Of a stretch of 16,208 nt of DNA, positions 1 through 8,369 are shown piece after piece. Both the position numbers and the translations under genes were made by a program. The notes below the pieces were generated by a model. It saw only the letters and a program-made list of their open reading frames with translations, was not told the origin of the DNA and did not search any database. The stretch is from Ectocarpus siliculosus. Its lineage: Eukaryota > Sar > Phaeophyceae > Ectocarpales > Ectocarpaceae. The stretch is from assembly GCA_000310025.1 (NCBI GenBank), contig FN648973.1, positions 1 to 16,208 of the forward strand. Reading direction: 5' to 3'. Position 1 is the first letter of the stretch, and every line of letters starts with the position of its first letter.

Positions 1-1724
1 GCGATAACTTTTCTGGTGTTGCGATGCACACGAACATGGTGGTAACATCATGCTAATTTTCATTGGATATGCTTTTTTGTTCACGATATGGTTTGAATTA
101 TCAAGAATTTGTGCCGAACGGTGCAGTTGATATTGGTTGTTGGATCCCTACTATTTAGCACTGCTGTCGAAACTCATGGGGGGAGATAATGCTGATGGCA
201 TGATTTTCGCCGCAGTATAAACAGAGTTTGGTCGTTCATGTTGTTGTACTGTTTTTCGCGTTTTACCTGCGGATAATTAGGGGAAATTCACAATTTTTGT
301 TTGTGCGTTTCTGCGTTCTATCTTCATGATGTTTGTTTGTTTTCACGTTAGGATTCTCAAGTGTTTCTTGCGTTTACCGTAGGACGACCTAAATTAGACG
401 GATTGAATGTCCATCAGAGACATGTTGCAGCATGGGGGCTGTCAATCGACATACATATTGCTTGCGATTGAGAAGAAGTACTGGAGGGATATTCCATATT
501 TGCTTGTCGGAACGATGTATTGGAGGAAGGATTTGGCCTAGTTTGGTGGTAAGAGATGGTTGAGGTCTGTGTGCTTCCGAAGCTTACCCGAACTTGGTCA
601 ATAAATTGAAACATGGTTTTGTGTAAGGATTTTGTTCCAAGCAGTATTTGACACGTTTTTCCGGAGTTATCCGTCCCAATCTGACGCGACTCTGATGTAA
701 TGTTGATCTTTGCTGAGTATTTTTCAGACAATAATTCTTTGTTTTGGACTGCTTGAGAATTTGTTGTGCCGAAATGTTTTCAAGAGGGTTGAAAGTTACA
801 TGACTTAGTGAAGTTCCATGCTGGATCAAGGAGAAAGAAATATTCTGAAATCTGAATACTCGATATATCCCGGAGTAGGGATGATTGGCGAAGTTGTTTG
901 TGGATGTGAACGATGGATGGTTTTTGGGTTTGAGATTTGGAGTTTGTGCCGTTTTACCTGGCGATCAATATGTACGGCGGGTTTCTTTCGTAGATCGTGT
1001 CTCGTACGGAAGTAGGAGTTTTTTTAGGCAGAATACTGATCTCCGAGATCTCCGGGAGTAACGTGGATCTGATGGGTGTGATGGACTTGACGTGTGAGTT
1101 TTCGCTTGGCCTCGCCCCCGTCTCTCACTCGTTATATTCTCCTGTAAAGGAACTTGAGTCACAATCCTTTCTGTGCAGGAATCCTCTCGACAAGAGCCGC
1201 GAGCGTGATAACGAAGTACACGCGACAACACACCAACAACGTGAGGTCAACACCAATTATAGAGTACATAATGCACGCGCGTGGAGCAACCTCTGTTCGC
1301 TGCGGTACCCTGTGTCCCTTGTGAGTACAATATACCTTACCAGAACGAGTTTTCGCGATTGATGCGCGAAGCGAATCCATCCCTCCCTCCGATAGGTGTG
1401 GCTTTGTCGCGTGCAACAAGGATGGCGGCACTACTCTGTGGCATCATTGGGAAAATGAGGGATTATGAAGTACTATCAGTGGCGGGCAGTGAACCGTGAC
1501 TATTAGGCACCTGATGCTCAAGGCATCACATCCGAGGCATCACGCGGCCGTAAAAAGCTCGCCTGTACAAGGGGCGTATGTGTGGTGCGATTGCTCTGGG
1601 TTTTCACTCGAGCATACAGCACCAACGTCCTCAAAGAATAAATGTTCTCTCCCCCTGGCCAACGAGGTATAGGAACCAGGATTGACGCGGGTATCATTGT
1701 ACATGTGCCTAACTAAGGAACATT
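1..1724. other. No gene recognised; left part T/G-rich on + strand
   Basis: Short open frames on both strands show no family motif and no consistent splice sites. Bases 1 to about 1100 are rich in T and G on the + strand and then become mixed. In this window the sense strand of introns and 3' UTRs is T/G-rich, so this part may be the 3' UTR or an intron of a + strand gene to the left. Confidence 0.35.
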
Positions 1725-2108
1725 TTGGTTGAGTTCCGGATTTGCACTCCTCATGAAACCCGTGTCAACCCACTTGTTGTGTTGCCATGCCCCCATCGAT
1801 CGTGCAAGCATACGTTTGTGCCAATTGACAAAATATTGCACCGACGGCAGCACTCGCTCCTCGATGAAGAACGATCTGTCATTTCCCTCATGTTGGCAGA
1901 CATCTCTGTTCCCCAATTGGGGTTTCTGCTGCGGCTAAAAAAAAACACTACGAACGCTTCAGGGAAGCAGGGCTTTCGACTCGACGAGGGGTTGACACAT
2001 CACACGAACATAATCGAAAGCAACTGGGGGTCCTTGGAGGCCAATTCCGTGAGCTACTGTGCTGAAACCACCAACGAAGCTACGTCAACCCGCATCCTAA
2101 CCAGTTAA
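1725..2108 (+). pseudogene. Merlin/ISXO2-like DDE transposase remnant
   Basis: Open stretch of 127 codons with no convincing ATG (it starts at a TTG). The C-terminal part reads GLTHHTNIIESNWGSLE. This resembles the conserved 'H-T-N-x-I-E-S-x-W' segment of the IS1595/Merlin (ISXO2-like) transposases, whose Glu is the third catalytic acid. The earlier part HRSCKHTFVPIDK could match the strand before the second Asp of that fold. The first catalytic region and a full-length frame are absent, so this is at best a decayed fragment. The match rests on one short motif and could be chance. Confidence 0.35.
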
Positions 2109-3134
2109 GCCACGCACCACTCGACGTTGTTGCACAAGCTTTCTACCAGATAGGTGGTGCAGGACGTTCAGGGCACGCACCGTCCCATGGCGATCGTCAA
2201 CCCGCAGCGAAACCGTATCACAAGGTGCGCTTTTGAAGAACCGGGGCGCCTACTGCAATCAACTCGAGGATAAGCTCGTACGTATGCATACAACACATGA
2301 GAATGCAGCGCACATCCTTCCGCAACCTAAAAACCTGTAAAACAGCAGTGGCCGCCTAGTAAAACCTGACTGCCTATCTGACAAACGCCGACACAAAGCT
2401 TTCCCTAACAAAGGCCGGGACTACTCATCATTGCGCCTCTTCCCGGCTGGAGAGTGGTTTCTTCGGCCGAGTTTCTCGCCTGAACGAGGACATTCAAGAC
2501 ATGGGGAAGCAGGAAAGGTGACGGCGGGGGGTGGGGTAAGCCTGTTTCCCGTTGCACGTGAAACACAATTTTGGCCCATCGCGTACCCGGCACCAGTGGT
2601 TACTCGAACTTTTTCTGGGGGGCGGACGGGAGTTCGCACGCGGGCAATCTGTTTTTCGGGATCATGTTCCGGGCCATGTTCGGGTTTTCGGGAATTAGCC
2701 CTTTGGAATTTATACAGAGGAAAGTAAGAGGATAATCAAGATGTGAAGAACATTGCGGGCGCCACCATCTGGTATGTTTTTGGTCTGACCAAAGCCTTTA
2801 TAGGCGCACACGTCTATGTGGCCGCGTGTTTGTTATCCCATCACATACCAGGCCCCACCTCTCGAACCCATTGTAGACAGATCTAGGCTTCCACTTTCAG
2901 CGCCGTCGCTACACTCCCACGAGCGAAAAGCATGCTATGTTGGCACTCGGTACCGGCTTGAACGAACAGGACACAACTGTGGACACAAGATTCGAGCGAT
3001 ATAGACATGTGTGGAACGCAGTAGCCAAGCCCCCGTCATCACTACCCCTCCTCTGTACACCAGCAGATTCGTCTTCATCCTCGTACGCTCGCCGTTTCCT
3101 CTCTGTCACCGTCAACAAAATCCAAAACACAATC
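2109..3134. other. Non-coding; right part probably 3' UTR of peptidase gene
   Basis: No supported gene. From about 2800 to 3134 the + strand is C-rich (T/G-leaning on minus), as expected for the transcribed 3' end of the minus-strand peptidase gene. A G-rich patch lies at 2520-2640. Confidence 0.35.
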
Positions 3135-3723
3135 TCACGCGTCTTGTTTGCCGACGTCGCCGCCACTGCCCGCAGCATCACCATCATCCTTGTCGCCCAT
3201 CGTAGCCGTCAAGAGCGTGTCCAAGTCCTTCCACTCCACCACGCAAGGCATGCCCTGCAAGGCCCTAACGTGGGCCTCCACCTCCGCCTCGGGGGGAGCC
3301 GTCGGCACCACGCCCTCCACGCACCCGCAGAGCTCAAAATCGCTGTCCAGCACCGCCGCGCCGCACATTCCCGGGTTGAGAGTCGCGTGCTCCGTCCCCA
3401 CAAAGGCCTGCATCGCCGTCCGCGCCGCCAAGTCCCCCTTGGCCCGAACTATCATCATCCCGGGATCCTCCCCTTGCCCGAGCCCCCCCGGCTGCTCCCG
3501 AACCTCGTACCCGACGATGCGGAGAGATTCCGATGGGTCGATCAAGCGTCGGCGCAGGGAGTAGCGGGGAGAAAGGGATGCCCTTGGAGCCGACGTCTCG
3601 GAGGAATCGGCTTTCCCCGTCTCCGTCATCGCCGCCTTTGAGGCCGAGCGCGGCCATGTCTCGGGACGGGTGTCTGGCCAGGCTGACGAGCTCGTGTTGG
3701 GCTAGAACAACCCCTGTGAAGGG
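3135..3723 (-). CDS. Peptidase-like last exon (Asp and Cys motifs, frame change)
   Basis: 589 bases, one more than a multiple of three. The acceptor is CAAAACAG/CCC. The first part reads GVVLAQHELVSLARHPSRDM (Asp codon 3660-3658) up to SKGIPFSP. The second, one frame over, reads RRRLIDPSESLRIVGYEV, then AFVGTEHATLNPGMCGAAVL (Cys codon 3365-3363), CGCVEGVVP and a polar Gly/Asp-rich tail. Read without correction, the first frame ends at 3334, just past the region encoding the Cys motif but out of frame with it. No plausible tiny intron was found to explain the shift. Confidence 0.55.
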
Positions 3724-4277
3724 CTGTTTTGGCGGGGGGGGGGCGCCATGGAGGTGGCGGTATTGGTGATGATGGGACGTGAAACAGGGCGGAGTGTTAG
3801 GCGCGGTCGTTTTGTGCGTCAAAGCCAAAGAGGGGAAGGTGGAGAAGGATTCTGGGAAAAGAGGACGAGACGGAAGCGAGCGCAGAGTAGTGGTCCTACG
3901 AATGAAGGCGAGTGCATCCTCCCGATCCCGATGAATACCGTGCAATTAGTCAAACGAAACGCGTGGTTTGTTCGTGCATTCTGCGCGCGGACATGCGTGC
4001 CTCGCACGGGACTATTTTCAAGCCTCGGCGAACTCACGCATCTTGAGCGTACGTGAGCACTGCTCGCGAAACGAGATGTGTGCGATAATGCACCCAGACT
4101 TGGTGCGAGCTTACAGGCAGAAAACTGCCTGCACATACCTTGCGCCGCGCCTCTGTAATCTGCTGTGATGTCGCGGAACCCTCCTCTTCATTCAAGCCCA
4201 GCTCTCTTTTTACACACATGCAAAAAAAGAAAGAAGTTTCGAATTTTCCTACAAACTGTATTGCAACAACAACTTAC
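3724..4277 (-). other. Intron between the two peptidase exons
   Basis: 554 bases, GTAAGT...AAACAG, phase 0, with a C-rich tract shortly before the acceptor (G run on the + strand near 3734). No other feature seen. Confidence 0.5.
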
Positions 4278-4443
4278 ATCTCTGAGCTCCGCGTAGTACC
4301 GAACGTTTGTCTCATCGATAAACTTGAGCCAGGCATGGGACTCGTCGTGGTACCCAGGGAAGGCCCATGGCACTACCGCATGGGCCGCGGCGAGGAAGCG
4401 CAGCGGCGAGGAGGTTGTTTGTCTCACCGGGGTGGCGCTGCAC
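4278..4443 (-). CDS. Peptidase-like exon 1 seen (active-site His)
   Basis: 166 bases (1 + 55 codons). The acceptor is AATGACAACAG/G and the donor AGAGAT/GTAAGT. It encodes PLRFLAAAHAVVPWAFPGYH, matching the 'hydrophobic-x-A-A-H-V-V' His motif of trypsin-like peptidases (His codon 4382-4380), then WLKFIDETNVRYYAELRD, as in the strand that follows. The reading frame is closed by a TAA a few codons upstream of the acceptor, so an earlier exon is needed. Confidence 0.6.
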
Positions 4444-4615
4444 CTGTTGTCATTTGAAAGGACACCAAAATATACTTTGCTTTAGTCGCACAGCAGTAGA
4501 GGCCAAGCTTGGGGCTGATGCATAGAAACTGGACGGAAAGGATCACAGCGCACGTGTCCATGTAGCCCATCGACGCACGCTGTTGTGCCTTGTGCTTGTC
4601 GGAGCGCGGGGAACC

Positions 4616-4635
4616 GAAGGCCCCTGACGGCCTTC
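4616..4635. repeat. Perfect 7-bp hairpin abutting the foldback element
   Basis: gaaggcc and ggccttc flank a six-base loop, ending exactly where the foldback element starts. It may be part of the insertion site or chance. Confidence 0.4.
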
Positions 4636-4899
4636 TTCGATAAAGGCAAACCATTACACAGACTATTTGCAGAGTCAACGGCTGACTCTGCAGTCAGCAA
4701 GTAATCCAACGGCTGAGTCTGCAAGTAGTCTATGTAATGGTTCACCTTTGTGGAAATAAAAGATATACTCTTGGCTCTCAGCCTCCCAGCTGGGCCAGTG
4801 GTAGTAGGCATCTCCGGCATAAAGGCGAACCATCAGACTACTTGCACAGAAGTCAGCGCTTGACTCTGCAAGTAGTCTAATGGTTCGCCATTTATCGAA
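4636..4899. mobile_element. MITE-like double-foldback element, about 264 bp
   Basis: The ends are inverted (ttcgataaa ... tttatcgaa). An arm of about 36 bases occurs four times in alternating orientation: 4641-4677 (+), 4714-4750 (-), 4821-4855 (+), 4861-4897 (-). The core of each reads like gaaccatta..agactacttgcagagtca. Two hairpins thus stand side by side, separated by about 70 unrelated bases. There is no coding capacity. No clear target-site duplication is visible. It lies about 190 bases 5' of the first recognised peptidase exon, in an intron or promoter of that gene. Confidence 0.7.
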
Positions 4900-6056
4900 T
4901 ACGCCTCTGTTGCAACACGTCAATCTGTCTTTCTCTCGTATCATGCAGTCGGGGTGCCAGGCTCTAGTTGATTTCGGTATAAACTTTGGGCGAGCCGCTC
5001 AGGGTTGCACGGACTATTTTCCTGCTACTGCTGTCTTAGGCCAATGCCTTCAAGTTCTATCACAAGGCAATCGTTCCGTGGCCATGTTTTTCTTCTCCAA
5101 CTGTTAAGATCCTAGTCGACACCTGTAGTCTACCTGGTACGTGTGAGGCATATCGCCAGTAGGCACGATCTCTCTCGGATAAAAAAGCAGAAACAATAGC
5201 ATAACAATAAACTGAGCTCTGCGGAACAGATGCTGCAATTTTGCGTTCAGCAGCAGGCTGCTCGGAAGGGCCTGAAGTCGGATCATGGTAAATAAGCACA
5301 GGAGTGCTGCCGAACCTCCACTCTCTCTGGTGGCCAGCTTCCTCAACTTACTCGAGGGGCCTTCACCACCCAACCCCAGTAACATATAGGATTTAGACTA
5401 GGATATATTAGGAGGAAATCAACCGCGTGGTTCCAATATTTTGAAAAGGGAGTTGAGGAAGGTGATGGCCGTACATATGTGAGAATAATAAGGGGACAGG
5501 ATTGCTGTAGCCCCGCATCCATCGGCGCACAACGCGCCGCGTTTGCTCTACGCTGGTTGGTTTGGTAGTACAGTACGCTCAGGAGCTGTTCCCTCGGGTA
5601 CAGCTCGGGTAGGCTAGGTGTACTACTACTGCTGAGCTGCTACTGCTGGTTCTGTGCGATCAGTCACAGTGATGGTAGCAGGGGCAGGGAGCAGGTTCCT
5701 TCTCTGCCTGCAGAGTACCCATTGTTGTGGTTTGGTCGCAGCAGCTTCCCTGCTGCATACGTATCTACGGAGCTAGCGAAGCTGTCGGCTGGCTGCTGGT
5801 AGGTAGTCTATATCTAGACGTCCGGACAAGTCGGTCGTTGGGGGGACGGCGCGGCTGAGTGTAAACGGGAAGTCCATGAGCTGGAGCTTGTTTGTGGGCA
5901 ACAATATCCTCGGAGCTTGCCTGGCAGCGCAATACTGCTGTAACTCCAGGGGGCAGCGAACAGCTCGCCGGTTACCAAATAAAAGTGCTACCGTATACCC
6001 GCGCGCCGTGTGCCGTGTGACCTTATTGCGATATCCTCGTCCTTGCACCCTCCCCA

Positions 6057-6080
6057 TCCATGTATTCGTACATACATGGA
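6057..6080. repeat. Hairpin, 9-bp perfect stem
   Basis: tccatgtat and atacatgga flank a six-base loop; flanking ccat/atgg bases nearly extend it. A similar ATGTA/TACAT hairpin follows at 6118-6136. Confidence 0.5.
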
Positions 6081-6117
6081 GATGGCTACTGTTGTCAACT
6101 ACACCACATTTGTCATT

Positions 6118-6136
6118 GTATGTACTACATACATAC
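6118..6136. repeat. Hairpin, 7-bp perfect stem
   Basis: gtatgta and tacatac flank a five-base loop. It lies in the non-coding stretch between the two genes. Confidence 0.4.
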
Positions 6137-6189
6137 TCGATGATGATGGTGATGTGTTATAATTTATTTGGAGATTATTGGCACCTCGC

Positions 6190-6219
6190 AGTCCACCGTG
6201 GTCAAGTCCACCGTGGTCA
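6190..6219. repeat. 15-bp direct tandem duplication
   Basis: agtccaccgtggtca occurs twice without a gap. Each copy also contains the near-palindrome ccaccgtgg. Confidence 0.7.
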
Positions 6220-6450
6220 CGTACGGGAGCGCCGTGATAGTACATGTACAGTAGTCAATATCTTATCCCTTGCACCGCCGAGCCTTACTCGCTAAGTCTA
6301 CATCTTGTCCCTTGCACCATCCCCGTATGTGCGTTGCTTGGTGAGAGAAATTTAGTCGATCATCTGTGGGGAGTTGTCTTATCCTCTCTGTGATATATGG
6401 TAAATAGTTGGTGTTGGTGTGTGGTGACGACGGAAGGCGTCCGCATCATT

Positions 6451-7757
6451 AATGGGAACTAAACGGGGACCGTCCCATCGATATGATGTACATCAGGTCG
6501 TTTGTTCCAGGTCGTATGCATCGCATGGTATGCATAGAACAACTCGCGAAAGGGCCCTAAACAAACAAAAAAACAGGGTTGGTTGCCACCAGCAGTACGG
6601 CCTCCCAAGAAAAACGCCATTACTCTTTGGGTTGGCGATTTCTCCCATTATTTTTCTTTCCCAACGTTGGGTACACCCATTCACCGGTGTGGAACAAGAA
6701 GGATTGGGCCCGGCACTCATACTGATCACGCGGCTCCCTTTCGGGGGCCATCTCAATCCGAAAAAATTCCGACACTTCTTCGATGCCGCCCGGGTCCCCC
6801 ACTCGCGGGTGGGCGCGCACCCATTTCCAACGTGTTCCGGTCGACGTTACCCAGAAAAACAGTAGTCTTCGTGCCCACCGACTACCTCGACGAGTCGGGC
6901 AAGAAGAAATCTTGGGCGATTGTGGATGTCCAACCTGAGTTGGGTACCCTTATGGCACATTTCCGGCAATCACAACAACGCCCGTGTTTGTTGACCACGT
7001 TGTTTTTACACCTCATCGAGTGCAAACGTTTGTTTTCACACCTATTCGAGTGCAAATGTCCCTCTGTTTCACCAACGACAACCCTGAAGAATGTATCATG
7101 TGAACATACGCACACCAGAAGCGTTGTGGCCTGGCCCCTGGTATAGGCCCGCTCCACAGTACAATACAGCATGCACGCGAAACAGGGGCCACAGGCAGAG
7201 GAGGACAAAAATGCTCGATAAATTTCAGCTCCTAACAAACACTCTCGCTGCACGATGCATCGCTGCATCGGGGACCGACACGCACACCACGGGGACCGAC
7301 ACGCACACCACGGGGACCGACACGCACACCACGGGCCCAACAAGGCGAAACAACACCAGACCCACTCAATCTGAATCTACCACTGTACACAACGGGCGTG
7401 TACCCTGAAAGACGTCATTTGATCGCCACCATGTGCATCACCCACCCTAAACACGGGTTGAAATCCGCAAACACACGAAACCGACTGTGGAGTACACGCT
7501 AAGCGGAAAGTGGTGGCACTAGCAAGGGTTTGGCGGTCGGTGGTCAACCCGTCAACAAACATAATACATTCCAATACCTCGCACATGCACCTTGCACGTC
7601 CACTAAACACTAAATAGGTCCCATGCGAGAAATTACAAAACGCCTGCCCGGCCGAACTATCAATCGGATACCTTTCTGACTTTCGCCCACCTCCAACTCT
7701 AAGGCACAATCCCAACGTAAACAATACTCTACCATGTTTTCCCCCATTCTGCTATAC
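6451..7757 (-). other. Probable 3' UTR and downstream region of the large gene
   Basis: A/C-rich on + (T/G-rich on the sense strand) from about 6550 to the stop codon at 7758. Overlapping + strand frames (6452-6865 and 6583-7146) are open but show no recognisable domain. No clear polyadenylation signal was seen close to the stop. Confidence 0.35.
7269..7335. repeat. 21-bp tandem repeat, three perfect copies
   Basis: The unit cggggaccgacacgcacacca fills 7269-7289, 7290-7310 and 7311-7331, followed by a four-base start of a fourth. The unit length is a multiple of three, so both strands stay open through it, but no gene is supported there. It lies in the likely 3' UTR of the large gene. Confidence 0.9.
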
Positions 7758-8369
7758 TCAAGCGGTCGACCCCAGCACCGTAGCAAGCATGACAATGTCC
7801 ACCCTCCCCAGGCAGTCGAATACGCGCATGACGGGCTTCCCGCAAAAGCACCTGCCGCACCTCCACAGGGCGGCTTCACAGCCAGCAAAGCTATCTTTTG
7901 GGTGTTCCGTGACACTTGCTAAAAGCGTCCTCAGGGTTTCTCTGTTGAACCCCTGGTTTTGGCGCTCGTTGATCACCCTTAGCGTGAAAGTGAAGTTGGA
8001 AAATGTCATGGTATTGAGCGATCGAAGGTACAACGCCTTCTTCGAATGGTCCTGTTCGTGGGGGTTCAGGTTGATCCCGGCAAGCTCATCACATGTCGTG
8101 AAACCACTGTACTGCCGCTGGCACTCCTTGCTGTGGTTCTTCTCGTGAGGTCCGTCTGGGCCCACAAACATCCCCGACTGCCACATCTTATATTTGGCGT
8201 GCTCGGACGACTTGTCGTCGAAGGTGGTGTCATGCCAGACGCAATCGTACCCGGCCACCTTGAAGTTCTCCGCGCTCTCATGCGGGGGGACGTCCACCGC
8301 CAGTGCAATCTGAAGGGCCATGATGGAGTATACACCGTCTCCACACCCGATGCCGCAGCGAATGGCACT
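7758..8369 (-). CDS. KDZ-like gene, exon G (YD, HEKNH and EQ motifs, C-terminal)
   Basis: 204 codons to TGA. It has the clearest family block: FKVAGYDCVWHD (Asp 926, codon 8246-8244), then GPHEKNHSKEC, then INLNPHEQDHSKKA (Glu 989, codon 8057-8055) and LNTMTFSNFTFTLRVINERQN. This matches the order YD...H-x-x-NH...C...N-x-x-x-EQ-x-x-S of KDZ-like transposases, in which the Glu of EQ would be the third catalytic acid. The end is Cys-rich (RCGRCFCGK). The phase-0 acceptor at 8370 (CTTCCAGAG) is weak. The frame extends upstream to an ATG at 8438-8436 directly after an in-frame TGA, so this could instead be the start of a separate gene or copy. Confidence 0.6.
   Translation of the reverse strand, partial: SAIRCGIGCGDGVYSIMALQIALAVDVPPHESAENFKVAGYDCVWHDTTFDDKSSEHAKYKMWQSGMFVGPDGPHEKNHSKECQRQYSGFTTCDELAGINLNPHEQDHSKKALYLRSLNTMTFSNFTFTLRVINERQNQGFNRETLRTLLASVTEHPKDSFAGCEAALWRCGRCFCGKPVMRVFDCLGRVDIVMLATVLGSTA

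Larger units (their letters stand above)
3135..4443 (-). pseudogene. Trypsin-fold peptidase-like gene, frameshifted, 5' incomplete
   Basis: Two exons, 4443-4278 and 3723-3135, joined in phase 0. The first carries LRFLAAAHAVVPW, the active-site His motif. The second carries HPSRDMAALGL, the Asp motif, then LNPGMCGAAVLD in the place of the Gly-x-Ser-Gly nucleophile motif, with Cys instead of Ser. The order and spacing of His, Asp and Cys support a chymotrypsin-like fold. The second exon changes frame between the Asp and Cys parts; one base too many, most simply in a C4 run at 3569-3566, explains it. The stop is TGA at 3135-3137. The upstream exon (phase 2 end needed) and start were not found. 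It may be a pseudogene, or an intact gene with a sequence error. Confidence 0.6.
4900..6450. other. Intergenic stretch upstream of the peptidase exons
   Basis: It contains tac/tgc-rich simple sequence (about 5620-5660), two small hairpins and a 15-bp duplication. The phrase 'cccttgcacc' recurs at about 6268 and 6309, with a related copy near 6041. Any missing first exon of the peptidase gene should lie here or in 4444-4635; none could be identified. Confidence 0.35.

Noticed and set aside
2430-2727. + strand open frame of 98 codons in the G-rich patch
   Set aside because: No motif, low-complexity G/C composition, and overlapping minus-strand frames of similar length; nothing supports coding.
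2937-3641. + strand open frame of 234 codons opposite the peptidase exon
   Set aside because: Rich in Arg/His from the reverse of a GC-rich coding exon; the His, Asp and Cys motifs are on the minus strand.
5104-5385. Minus-strand ORF starting MLLGLGGEG as first exon of the peptidase gene
   Set aside because: Its only good donor (TCGA/GTAAGT) leaves phase 1, while the next exon needs a phase-2 partner.
6583-7146. Long + strand open frame of 187 codons with a segment KTVVFVPTDYLDESGKKKSWAIVDV
   Set aside because: No family recognised, no upstream splice site or convincing start context, and it overlaps the A/C-rich stretch that looks like the 3' UTR of the minus-strand gene. Kept as non-coding.
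7269-7335. CRISPR array
   Set aside because: The units are contiguous with no spacers, and the DNA is eukaryotic by gene structure.
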